A stretch of DNA of 9,115 bases from Pseudomonadota bacterium (GCA_022545625.1 JACZQS010000069.1:1-9115), one strand, 5' to 3'; counted from the stretch's first letter, positions 1 to 5,906 are shown. Notes: a model not told the origin generated them from the letters alone. Numbers and translations: made by a program.

Positions 1-11
1 GCCGACTACTA

Positions 12-24
12 ATTCGGTCCGAAT
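12..24. repeat. Perfect 13-base palindrome
   Basis: ATTCGGTCCGAAT is a perfect 6-bp inverted repeat around a single central T, close to the window edge. It has the size and symmetry of a dimeric regulator site, but it lies almost 300 bases from the first gene, and the gene it might serve could be outside the window. Chance occurrence is possible. Confidence 0.25.
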
Positions 25-81
25 ACGACATTATTTCGCCATCAAATGCATGTCATAATTACTGCAATAAATGGTCAAAAC

Positions 82-119
82 AGTATACCCAACTTAATAA
101 AGTATACCTGCCTTATAAT
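82..119 (+). promoter_or_regulatory. Candidate promoter with paired AGTATACC repeats
   Basis: A perfect -10 hexamer TATAAT is at 114-119. The sequence 17 bases upstream (AACTTA, 91-96) is a poor -35. Two direct copies of AGTATACC, each containing the palindrome GTATAC, lie at 82-89 and 101-108. They are 19 bases apart, about two helical turns, and flank the -35 position. A weak -35 with flanking repeats would suit an activator- or repressor-controlled promoter. It lies about 190 bases upstream of the helical-repeat gene. The hexamer and repeats are seen directly; promoter function is inferred in an AT-rich region where such matches arise by chance. Confidence 0.3.
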
Positions 120-241
120 AAGACAGTTTTTGCTGTGATCATTAGTATAAATCATGTTTTTAAGCCCGGATTGGGCTATATAACCAGAAGAGTAAAGGGT
201 AAATTTGTTAACCATTTCAACCCGTTTCTTAGGGTGTAATT

Positions 242-270
242 TTTACTTTAGCGGCCTAAAGGCGTAGTAT
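242..270 (+). promoter_or_regulatory. Weak candidate promoter and CTTTAG hairpin before the helical-repeat gene
   Basis: TTTACT (242-247) and TAGTAT (265-270) are separated by 17 bases and match four of six positions of each sigma70 hexamer. Between them is a perfect hairpin, CTTTAG-CGGC-CTAAAG (246-261), and CTTTAG recurs at 271-276. The rest of 1-307 is AT-rich non-coding sequence with one more short inverted repeat (AGCCC/GGGCT, 163-177) that lacks a following T run. I see no RNA gene or B12 riboswitch motif in this leader. Confidence 0.25.
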
Positions 271-307
271 CTTTAGCAATCGTTTAATCCATTGATAGGT
301 AAATCCT

Positions 308-1477
308 GTGGAATTGAAACGTCTGATATCCGATTCCCCTGTCGTAAACGCCATATTCGCGGTAGCGTTGAGCTACTACCTGTTCAGTGGTAGTTCCCCC
401 GAGCCGGATTCCGCGCCGATCGAAATTGCGCCTGACGCTTATTTGTACAACGTCGATTTAAATGATCCCAGCCAATCCATACTCAACTATTCAAGTGATG
501 TGTCGGAAGAGCTGACGCAGATCAACTTTGAAAGCCAGGCGGTGGAGCAGGATATCCGGCGTTTGTTATCAGACGGCGAATTGAAAAAATCCACTACGAT
601 TTTGCTCGAAATTGCCGCGATTGCTATTCAGCAAGGCGATAAGAAGAAACTGGGCAATATCATGCTATTACTGGGGAAGGCCGCGATCAACGAGCAGGAA
701 CTCGATTCGGCTGAAGTTTATTTGCTGGAAGCGCTCGACATTGCGCTGGAGTTTAAAGATAACATAGCCGCCGCGAATACCTACCAGCAGCTTGGTCGCC
801 TGCACATCCGCTCGAGGGAGTTGGCGCGAAATGCCGCAGAGGCTTACGAAAAATTGTGGATAGCGCGCTACCAGATGTATATGGGGCAGTACCGCGAGGC
901 TAAAGTTAATCTGGACCAGGTTATTGAATCCAATCTGTCGATACGCCGTTACGGTGCTGCGGCGAGTGCGTATGAGACGCTATCCGAATTTCATCAACGG
1001 TTTCACGACATTTATATGGCCCAGGATGCGGCGATGGAGGCTGCCAGGCTATATGCCTCATCGGGTCAAATTACGCGGTCACAGGGAATACTCGAGTCAT
1101 TGAAAAACGAGGGCCTGGATAACCTGCAGGTTGCGTCGATTCAGGGTGAAATAGACGAGTTGTTTGCGCAACACCTGAATGATGTGTCACAAAACGCAAG
1201 GGCCCGTGATTATCAAATGTTGTACCGCCATTACAATGCCAGGGGCGACTATGAGCGTGCCTGGAAATTGAGAATACTGGCAAGCAAATCGCTAGCGAAA
1301 ACATCAGGTAGATCGATGTTTCATCGCCAGGCAGATGTTCTGGCGATTTTGTATGATTCGAATTTCACCATGAATAAAGCCAGAACATATTTAGATCAGG
1401 CCAGTAATCTGTTTTCGGTTGAGGGCGAATATGAGTTGTCCAGTTCAACACAAGACATGTATTCACTGATTTACTGA
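308..1477 (+). CDS. TPR-like helical-repeat protein, probably membrane-anchored or exported
   Basis: I do not recognise a specific family. The 389-residue product starts with GTG; GATAGG at 294-299 is a suitable ribosome binding site 8 bases upstream. Residues 12-28 (VVNAIFAVALSYYLFSG) form a short hydrophobic segment after two basic residues, as in a signal peptide or N-terminal anchor, and are followed by a Pro/Ser/Asp-rich linker. No lipobox cysteine is visible. From about residue 95 to 260 the sequence is a run of amphipathic helix pairs resembling tetratricopeptide repeats, for example 117-150 (LGKAAINEQELDSAEVYLLEA region), 156-200 and 218-252. More helices follow at about 300-375. Such repeats usually scaffold protein interactions. 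There are no catalytic motifs. The 165-base gap and hairpin after it suggest that it is not firmly co-transcribed with the downstream genes, and a link to C1 metabolism is unproven. Confidence 0.7.
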   Translation: MELKRLISDSPVVNAIFAVALSYYLFSGSSPEPDSAPIEIAPDAYLYNVDLNDPSQSILNYSSDVSEELTQINFESQAVEQDIRRLLSDGELKKSTTILLEIAAIAIQQGDKKKLGNIMLLLGKAAINEQELDSAEVYLLEALDIALEFKDNIAAANTYQQLGRLHIRSRELARNAAEAYEKLWIARYQMYMGQYREAKVNLDQVIESNLSIRRYGAAASAYETLSEFHQRFHDIYMAQDAAMEAARLYASSGQITRSQGILESLKNEGLDNLQVASIQGEIDELFAQHLNDVSQNARARDYQMLYRHYNARGDYERAWKLRILASKSLAKTSGRSMFHRQADVLAILYDSNFTMNKARTYLDQASNLFSVEGEYELSSSTQDMYSLIY

Positions 1478-1500
1478 TCGATAAATTAATCAAAACGAAA

Positions 1501-1528
1501 CCCCGGGCAAATTCACATCATGCCGGGG
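1501..1528. repeat. GC-rich hairpin after the helical-repeat gene
   Basis: CCCCGG at 1501-1506 pairs with CCGGGG at 1523-1528, with a possible extra C1508-G1522 pair across a bulged G, giving a 6-7 bp GC stem 23 bases after the stop codon. The following sequence (AAATACAC) has no T tract, so it is not a canonical Rho-independent terminator on the + strand. It may stabilise the 3' end of the upstream mRNA or mark a transcript boundary. Confidence 0.35.
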
Positions 1529-1560
1529 GAAATACACATGGGACAGTACCTGGCTGCACA

Positions 1561-1610
1561 GGGTATAGAACCTCTGATTTGCCGGTTTCTTCAAACCCCT
1601 ATACCGGAGG
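1561..1610 (+). promoter_or_regulatory. Structured leader abutting a strong Shine-Dalgarno
   Basis: GGTATAG (1562-1568) can pair with CTATACC (1599-1605), enclosing a second hairpin, GGTTT-CTTC-AAACC (1584-1597). The outer stem ends exactly where the strong ribosome binding site GGAGG (1606-1610) begins. CCTC at 1571-1574 could instead pair with GAGG at 1607-1610, which would occlude that site. Two mutually exclusive folds beside a ribosome binding site suggest post-transcriptional control. The pairing is read from the sequence; regulation is inferred. It does not resemble the FMN riboswitch consensus. Confidence 0.35.
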
Positions 1611-1619
1611 AACCGTCAA

Positions 1620-1646
1620 ATGCCTGATGCCGATGGTAAAAAATGA
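1620..1646 (+). CDS. 8-codon upstream ORF overlapping the flavin reductase start
   Basis: The strong ribosome binding site GGAGGA (1606-1611) is spaced 8 bases from an ATG at 1620, not from the flavin reductase start. That ATG opens a tiny frame, MPDADGKK, whose TGA (1644-1646) overlaps the next ATG (1643-1645) as ATGA. It may be a leader peptide that couples translation to the reductase. Alternatively, it could be the true N-terminus, joined by a -1 slip on the A6 run at 1638-1643 or separated by a one-base sequence error in that run. The reductase frame has a TAA at 1637-1639, so it cannot extend upstream without such a shift. Confidence 0.45.
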   Translation: MPDADGKK

Positions 1647-2578
1647 TTGATCCACTCGACTTACGTCGCGCTTTCGGTGCGTTTGCTACCGGGGTTACTA
1701 TTGTTACCACCGCAGATAAAAATGCCGAGGTTTACGGATTTACCGCTAACTCGTTCACTTCGGTATCGCTCGATCCGCCATTGCTACTGGTAAACATTGC
1801 CAAATCGGCCTATGGCCTGCAGATATTCACCGGGGCCCCGGGATTTGCTGTCAACATCCTGGCGGAAAATCAGCGTGATTTGTCGAACAAATTTGCTTCA
1901 CGCGGCGCGGATAAATTTGCCGATACCAGTTGGACCGCTAAATCTACCGGCTCGCCGGTCTTCGATGACGTTATTGCCTGGTTTGACTGTGAATTTTTTC
2001 GGCAGCTTGACGCTGGTGATCACGTCATATTAATCGGCAAGGTACTGGACTACGGCTATAGTTCCGATTCACCGCTGGCATTTTGCCGGGGGGCTTACCT
2101 GTCGTTTGGATTATCACCTCAGATGCTCCAGTTGATATCATCGGGTGGCAATTTACGCGTGGGTGCGTTAATTGAATATGACGGCAAGCTATTGATACAA
2201 ACCGATCCCGACTCGGGCGAGGTCAGGCTTCCGATTGTCGATTCGGTGGATAATTCCGATACTGACAATAGCTTGATTAGACTGCTGTCGCAGTCCGGTA
2301 TCAAGGCGCATCTGCCGTTTTTTTATGCGGCTTACCATGATGGCGGTACGCGTTATGTCTATTACCGCGAAAGCCTGCAATCGGTGGATAACCTGGACCA
2401 GAGCCACCATCTTCAGTTTGTTGAATTCGACGCGATTCCCTGGCAGGCGATTCAGGATAACGCGATTACAACGATGCTAAAGCGTTTTTTACGCGAGCGT
2501 TCGCTCGACAATTATGCGGTTTACATTGGTGACTATGACAAGGGTGATGTCTATCCGGCTCCACCGGCAGGCAGCTAA
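1643..2578 (+). CDS. Flavin reductase (FMN-binding split barrel) with Nudix-like C-terminal domain
   Basis: Residues 1-160 match the short-chain flavin reductase/HpaC-type family: a start of the MIDPLDLRRAFGAFATGV type, GVTIVTT at 17-23, the flavin-site stretch TANSFTSVSLDPPLLL at 34-49, and GDHVILIGKV at 125-134. These enzymes use NAD(P)H to reduce FMN or FAD, normally in the cytoplasm, for a partner oxygenase or other acceptor. Typical members are about 160-190 residues; this one has 311. The extra part (about 170-300) begins GALIEYDGKLLIQTDPDSG and resembles a Nudix fold, but the expected helix reads LIRLLSQSGI, where SQSG replaces the EExG catalytic glutamates. It is therefore likely a binding or regulatory domain rather than a hydrolase. 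The start has no ribosome binding site of its own and relies on the overlapping upstream ORF. Supplying reduced flavin to the corrinoid or MetF proteins downstream is possible but inferred. Reductase confidence is high; the Nudix assignment is moderate. Confidence 0.85.
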   Translation: MIDPLDLRRAFGAFATGVTIVTTADKNAEVYGFTANSFTSVSLDPPLLLVNIAKSAYGLQIFTGAPGFAVNILAENQRDLSNKFASRGADKFADTSWTAKSTGSPVFDDVIAWFDCEFFRQLDAGDHVILIGKVLDYGYSSDSPLAFCRGAYLSFGLSPQMLQLISSGGNLRVGALIEYDGKLLIQTDPDSGEVRLPIVDSVDNSDTDNSLIRLLSQSGIKAHLPFFYAAYHDGGTRYVYYRESLQSVDNLDQSHHLQFVEFDAIPWQAIQDNAITTMLKRFLRERSLDNYAVYIGDYDKGDVYPAPPAGS

Positions 2579-2675
2579 TATCACGCGAAAATGGTATGGA
2601 TGGGCTTAATTATGTCCCGTTAGGGCGTGTCGCGTTTCGGTAATCTGAAGTCGCTGCGATGCCAGACGGTTAGTC

Positions 2676-2704
2676 TTGCAATATCTATTCTTTCCTACTA
2701 TATC
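2676..2704 (+). promoter_or_regulatory. Candidate promoter of the corrinoid cassette
   Basis: TTGCAA (2676-2681) and TATATC (2699-2704) have a 17-base spacer and match four of six positions of the -35 and -10 consensus. They lie 42 bases upstream of the corrinoid protein start, in the 168-base gap. The corrinoid gene then has a clear ribosome binding site, GAGAGGA (2731-2737), 9 bases before its ATG. The gap also holds a spaced inverted repeat, ACGCGA (2583-2588)/TCGCGT (2630-2635). No B12-box-like sequence is visible, so no cobalamin riboswitch is called. Confidence 0.4.
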
Positions 2705-2746
2705 TGCCAGTTAAGGCGACTTCCTGTTGCGAGAGGATAAATTTTA

Positions 2747-3457
2747 ATGACCGACTACGATGACGACGATTATGAAGATGATCTGGATCTATCGACCCTG
2801 CCCGACGATGAACTCGTCGAGCAGATGCACGATGACCTCTACAACGGGCTAAAAGAAGAAGTCGCCGAAGGCACCCAGATTTTTCTCGACCGTGGATGGA
2901 ACGCCAACAAGGTTTTGAACGAGGCGCTAGTCGCCGGTATGACTATTGTCGGTATCGACTTTCGGGATGGCATACTGTTCGTTCCCGAAGTCTTGATGTC
3001 TGCAAACGCGATGAAAGCGGGAATGGCATTACTCAAACCCTTACTGGCTGAATCAGATGAACCAGCCGCGGGCAAAATGGTGATTGGCACGGTCAAGGGC
3101 GATATCCACGACATCGGCAAAAATCTGGTGTGCATGATGATGGAAGGCGCCGGCTTCGAGGTTTTCGATCTCGGTATTAATACCCCGGTAGATAAATACC
3201 TGGAAGCGCTGGAAGAACATCAACCTGATATTCTTGGCATGTCAGCGCTACTGACTACCACCATGCCCTATATGAAAGTGGTGATCGACACGATGAAAGA
3301 AAAAGGTATTCGTGACGATTACATCATTATGGTCGGTGGCGCACCCCTGAACCAGGAGTTCGGTGACGCGGTCGGTGCCGATGCCTATTGCCGCGATGCG
3401 GCGGTGGCTGCCGATACGGCCAGGCAATTGGTGGCAGAGCGACGCGCGCGAAAATAA
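2747..3457 (+). CDS. Corrinoid (methylcobamide-binding) protein of the MtbC/MttC type
   Basis: This 236-residue cytoplasmic protein carries the corrinoid cofactor that shuttles a methyl group between a substrate methyltransferase and tetrahydrofolate. An N-terminal helical cap (about 20-100, ending FVPEVLMSANAMKAGMALLKP) is followed by the B12-binding Rossmann domain (110-230). The domain has the signature DxHxxG as D119-I-H121-D-I-G124 inside GTVKGDIHDIGKNLV, where H121 is the predicted lower cobalt ligand. It also has SALLTTTMP at 166-174 and MVGGAPLN at 195-202, the usual second and third corrinoid contacts. Homologues serve methylamine, glycine betaine and related methyltransferase systems. 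The residues before the cap are unusual: nine of residues 3-14 are Asp or Glu. The gene opens a close, same-strand cassette, which fits its role as the hub. No MttB/MtgB-type partner lies beside it, so the methyl donor cannot be read from this window. Confidence 0.93.
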   Translation: MTDYDDDDYEDDLDLSTLPDDELVEQMHDDLYNGLKEEVAEGTQIFLDRGWNANKVLNEALVAGMTIVGIDFRDGILFVPEVLMSANAMKAGMALLKPLLAESDEPAAGKMVIGTVKGDIHDIGKNLVCMMMEGAGFEVFDLGINTPVDKYLEALEEHQPDILGMSALLTTTMPYMKVVIDTMKEKGIRDDYIIMVGGAPLNQEFGDAVGADAYCRDAAVAADTARQLVAERRARK

Positions 3458-3481
3458 GGTCGATAGATTCAGCAGTGCGAG

Positions 3482-4096
3482 ATGAAAAAGAAAGCCTCGA
3501 TTCTGGTAATAACCTGTTCTGCGGTAGCGCGTGAAGTAAACGAAATCAAGAAACTCGGTGCCTGGGCGCAGATGGATCTGCAAAGCATCACTGCCGACTT
3601 GCACGTCACGCCTGAAAAAATTGCCCCGGCGGTAGCCGACAAGATCGACAAGGCGCGCGATAAATATGACCATATATTTGTTGCCTACGGGGATTGTGGT
3701 ACTAGTGGCGAACTCGATAAGGTGCTTGAACAACGGGGTGTGAGTCGACTACCGGGTGCGCATTGTTATGACTTCCTCGCTGGACAAGAAACCTACGCAC
3801 GCCTCCAGGAAGAAGAGCCGGGCACATTTTACCTGACCGATTTCCTCGCGCGACAATTTGAAAGACTGGTGATCGGCACCCTGGGGCTGGATAAGCATCC
3901 CGAGTTAAGGTCGATGTACTTCGGTAATTACACTCGCCTGGTTTATCTCGCGCAAACCGATTCGGATGAGTTGACCGAGATGGCGCAAAAAGCAGCCGAC
4001 AGACTTGGTCTTCGATTTGAGCGAATTTTCACCGGCACTGGAGAAATGGTACCGGCCCTTGATGCAGCGATGCAGGCGGCGTTGTGGCGAAGTTAA
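3482..4096 (+). CDS. DUF1638 family protein of unknown function
   Basis: The 204-residue sequence matches my recollection of DUF1638, a family often found beside corrinoid methyltransferase genes in methylotrophic archaea and in bacteria; its biochemical role is not established to my knowledge. Visible landmarks are an N-terminal beta strand ending in VITCSA with C12, the motif YGDCGT at 69-74 (C72), GAHCYDF at 92-98 (H94, C95), FYLTDF at 116-121, and a C-terminal Rossmann-like stretch around GLRFERIFTGTGE. C12, C72 and C95 are its only cysteines and all sit in motif-like contexts, so a metal or corrinoid-related site is conceivable; this is inference. The start is 24 bases after the corrinoid stop, with only a weak ribosome binding site, suggesting coupled translation. 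Its 3' end overlaps the next gene by 13 bases. A role in corrinoid loading, repair or methyl transfer is the contextual guess. Confidence 0.82.
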   Translation: MKKKASILVITCSAVAREVNEIKKLGAWAQMDLQSITADLHVTPEKIAPAVADKIDKARDKYDHIFVAYGDCGTSGELDKVLEQRGVSRLPGAHCYDFLAGQETYARLQEEEPGTFYLTDFLARQFERLVIGTLGLDKHPELRSMYFGNYTRLVYLAQTDSDELTEMAQKAADRLGLRFERIFTGTGEMVPALDAAMQAALWRS

Positions 4097-4398
4097 AAAT
4101 TGTCTACTGGAACGATATCCCGGGCCAGGTCGTGGTGCGTGTGGGCCGTCGCAGCACACGCATTCGCCTGCCAGCGCGTTTCATGAGGGCGATCGAACGC
4201 GCTTCCTATCGGTTGAAAAAGCAGGGTAAGGATGCATTTTTCGATCCCTGGCATGACGTCGATCAACCCTTTGACGGCGACATCCGTGAACAGGCAAAAG
4301 TTCTCGTGCGTACACTTGAAGAACACTATTCCGAGGAAGTCCTGGACAAATTAATCCGTGCGAGTGGCAAAGACGAAACTCGCAGCCTGGATTCCTGA
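4084..4398 (+). CDS. Small 'virulence factor' family protein (misleading name), C1-cassette associated
   Basis: This 104-residue protein resembles the short family labelled 'virulence factor' in databases (members begin like KLKIVYWNDIPGQVVV and continue with a basic RRSTRIRLPARF segment). I recall homologues next to MetF and corrinoid methyltransferase genes, so the family name is probably a historical artefact. It has a short N-terminal beta segment, then helices (about 30-50 and 67-95). It has no signal peptide, membrane segment or cysteine, so a soluble cytoplasmic accessory protein is likely. The GTG start lies inside the 3' end of the DUF1638 gene (13-base overlap), with AGG at 4074-4076 as a modest ribosome binding site. 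This tight overlap suggests matched expression of the two unknown proteins. No catalytic motif is visible and I assign no function. Confidence 0.8.
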   Translation: MAKLKIVYWNDIPGQVVVRVGRRSTRIRLPARFMRAIERASYRLKKQGKDAFFDPWHDVDQPFDGDIREQAKVLVRTLEEHYSEEVLDKLIRASGKDETRSLDS

Positions 4399-4403
4399 AG
4401 GGG
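4398..4403 (+). promoter_or_regulatory. Ribosome binding site that fixes a TTG start
   Basis: AAGGGG, beginning on the last base of the preceding TGA, is a strong Shine-Dalgarno placed 6 bases before TTG at 4410. No in-frame ATG or GTG competes nearby, so TTG is the best start for the MetV-like gene. The rare start codon may lower its output relative to its neighbours. Confidence 0.6.
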
Positions 4404-4409
4404 TCTATT

Positions 4410-4880
4410 TTGTACATAATCCGCCAGTGGTCGGTAACCCATTCGAGAAAGCTCGAAGCGGTTTATTATTTTTTCGAGCCTTTGTTTATCTGGCTTTTCC
4501 CGTTGTGGCGGCTTATCGGCCGCGAGCGTGTCGAGAAACCAATGCGCCTGCTGGAAAAAGCTGCCAAGAATTTAATCTTCGATTGCCAGATGTGCGGGCA
4601 GTGTGTCCTCAGCTCGACCGGTATGTCCTGCCCGATGAATTGCCCGAAGTCGATCCGTAATGGGCCTTGTGGCGGTGTGCGGCTGAATGGTTATTGCGAG
4701 GTTAAACCGGAAATGCGCTGCGTTTGGGTCGAAGCCTGGCGGGGCAGTCAAAAAATGAAAAGGTCCGAGGCAATCCAACAGGTACAGTTGCCGGTAAATT
4801 TCAGTTACCGGGGCAGTTCGTCATGGTTGCGTGTCGCGGAGAAGGAATATACCCGGCAAAAAAGTGAGGACGCTGCATGA
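4410..4880 (+). CDS. metV: MetV-like cysteine-rich protein (MTHFR C-terminal domain family)
   Basis: The 156-residue product matches the family annotated 'methylenetetrahydrofolate reductase C-terminal domain', the MetV partner of MetF in acetogens. Its hallmark is the cysteine-rich core at 57-106: FDCQMCGQCVLSSTGMSCP, then NCPKSIRNGPCGGVR, GYCEVKPEMRCVW. Cysteines are at 59, 62, 65, 74, 78, 87, 96 and 104. In MetV proteins such cysteines are thought to bind Fe-S clusters or zinc and pass electrons to or from the MetF flavin. Residues 18-36 are strongly aromatic and hydrophobic (VYYFFEPLFIWLFPLW), which could be a membrane-contact or MetF-contact helix. The gene uses a TTG start and its TGA overlaps the metF ATG as ATGA, the usual sign of a co-translated complex. 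In a demethylation pathway the pair would run in the methyl-THF-oxidising direction; the electron acceptor is not encoded here. Confidence 0.85.
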   Translation: MYIIRQWSVTHSRKLEAVYYFFEPLFIWLFPLWRLIGRERVEKPMRLLEKAAKNLIFDCQMCGQCVLSSTGMSCPMNCPKSIRNGPCGGVRLNGYCEVKPEMRCVWVEAWRGSQKMKRSEAIQQVQLPVNFSYRGSSSWLRVAEKEYTRQKSEDAA

Positions 4881-5881
4881 TCGTAGCTAATCAGAATCCT
4901 GACGCCAAACCCCTGGTTAAAAAACCGGGGTATGTATCGGCTGGACGGCTTGAACAGGTATTAAAAGAAGGTCATTTTGCGATTACCGCCGAACTCGCGC
5001 CACCGGATTCGGCGTTGGCGGAAGACGTTTATGAACGCGCGCGGGTTTTCGATGGCTATGTCGACGGTATGAACGCCACCGATGGTTCGGGTGCTAATTG
5101 CCATATGTCGAGTGTCGCGATGTGCGCCCTGCTGACCAGCGTCGGTTATTCGCCGGTGATGCAAATATCCTGTCGCGATAAGAATCGTATCGCAATCCAG
5201 GGTGATGTTCTGGGCGCTGCGGCGATGGGGGTGAGTAATGTACTTTGCCTGAGTGGTGATGGCGTCCAGGTGGGCGATCACCCGGAAGCGAAACCGGTTT
5301 TCGATCTGGACAGCATGTCGCTGCTGGAGACGATCAGAACCATGCGCGACGAGTCGAAATTTCTGAGCGGTCGCGCGATTACCACGGCACCGGAGATATT
5401 TCTCGGTGCGGCGGAAAACCCGTCTGCACCGCCGGTCGATTACCGCCCTTTTCGACTGGCAAAAAAGATCGCAGCAGGAGCCGATTTTATCCAGACTCAG
5501 TATATTTTCGACGTTCCCCAATTAGCGCAGTTCATGGCCAGAGTACGCGACCTGGGTGTACTGGATAAGTGCTTTATCCTGGCCGGCGTCGGGCCGCTTG
5601 CCTCGGCGAGGACAGCGACCTGGATCCGCGATAATGTACCGGGCATCAATATTCCGGATGAAATTATCAGCCGTCTGGCTGGATCTGAGAATCAAAAAAA
5701 AGAAGGCCAGAAAATTTGTATCGAACTGATTCAACAGATACGCGAAATAGAAGGTATTAGCGGGGTCCACGTAATGGCGTACCGCCAGGAAGAAGCAGTG
5801 GCAGATATTATCAAGGCATCGGGCGTGTTGGCGGGTCGTCAACCCTGGTACCCGGGTTGTGAAAGTGCCGCGTCAGCATGA
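4877..5881 (+). CDS. metF: Methylenetetrahydrofolate reductase (MetF)
   Basis: This 334-residue protein is a full-length MetF TIM barrel, which interconverts 5,10-methylene-THF and 5-methyl-THF using FAD in the cytoplasm. Recognisable stretches are HFAITAELAPP at 33-43 (E39 matches the catalytic Glu of the family), CRDKNRIAIQGDVLGAAAMG at 99-118, NVLCLSGDGV at 121-130 (D128 at the folate/flavin position), GADFIQTQYIFD at 201-212 (Q208 in the substrate-binding position), ILAGVGPLAS at 234-243 and GVHVMAY at 296-302. The first 20 residues are a variable extension. The start is fixed by the ATGA overlap with metV. Because it is paired with MetV and sits between a corrinoid protein and a pterin methyltransferase, it is probably dedicated to oxidising methyl groups from demethylation rather than to methionine synthesis; that direction is inferred. 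The next gene follows after 93 bases. Confidence 0.92.
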   Translation: MIVANQNPDAKPLVKKPGYVSAGRLEQVLKEGHFAITAELAPPDSALAEDVYERARVFDGYVDGMNATDGSGANCHMSSVAMCALLTSVGYSPVMQISCRDKNRIAIQGDVLGAAAMGVSNVLCLSGDGVQVGDHPEAKPVFDLDSMSLLETIRTMRDESKFLSGRAITTAPEIFLGAAENPSAPPVDYRPFRLAKKIAAGADFIQTQYIFDVPQLAQFMARVRDLGVLDKCFILAGVGPLASARTATWIRDNVPGINIPDEIISRLAGSENQKKEGQKICIELIQQIREIEGISGVHVMAYRQEEAVADIIKASGVLAGRQPWYPGCESAASA

Positions 5882-5906
5882 TGGCAGGATTTATCAACAA
5901 TGGTCA

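Noticed and set aside
1..30. Possible tRNA 3' end from the GGTCCGAATAC-like string
   Set aside because: It lacks a GGTTCGAATCC T-arm, an acceptor stem and a CCA end; the sequence is only a short palindrome.
1501..1528. Rho-independent terminator after the helical-repeat gene
   Set aside because: The GC stem is real, but no T tract follows on the + strand, so it is listed only as a hairpin.
2579..2746. Possible cobalamin riboswitch before the corrinoid gene
   Set aside because: No B12-box-like sequence or matching stem pattern is visible in this gap or in bases 1-307. Absence by eye is not proof, and a covariance-model search would be decisive.
3248..3733. Minus-strand open frame of 161 codons
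   Set aside because: It spans the end of the corrinoid gene and the start of the DUF1638 gene, both well supported, and has no credible protein features.
4358..4660. Plus-strand 100-codon frame overlapping the MetV-like gene
   Set aside because: It runs out of frame through the conserved cysteine core of MetV. The strong ribosome binding site at 4398-4403 instead fits the TTG start at 4410.
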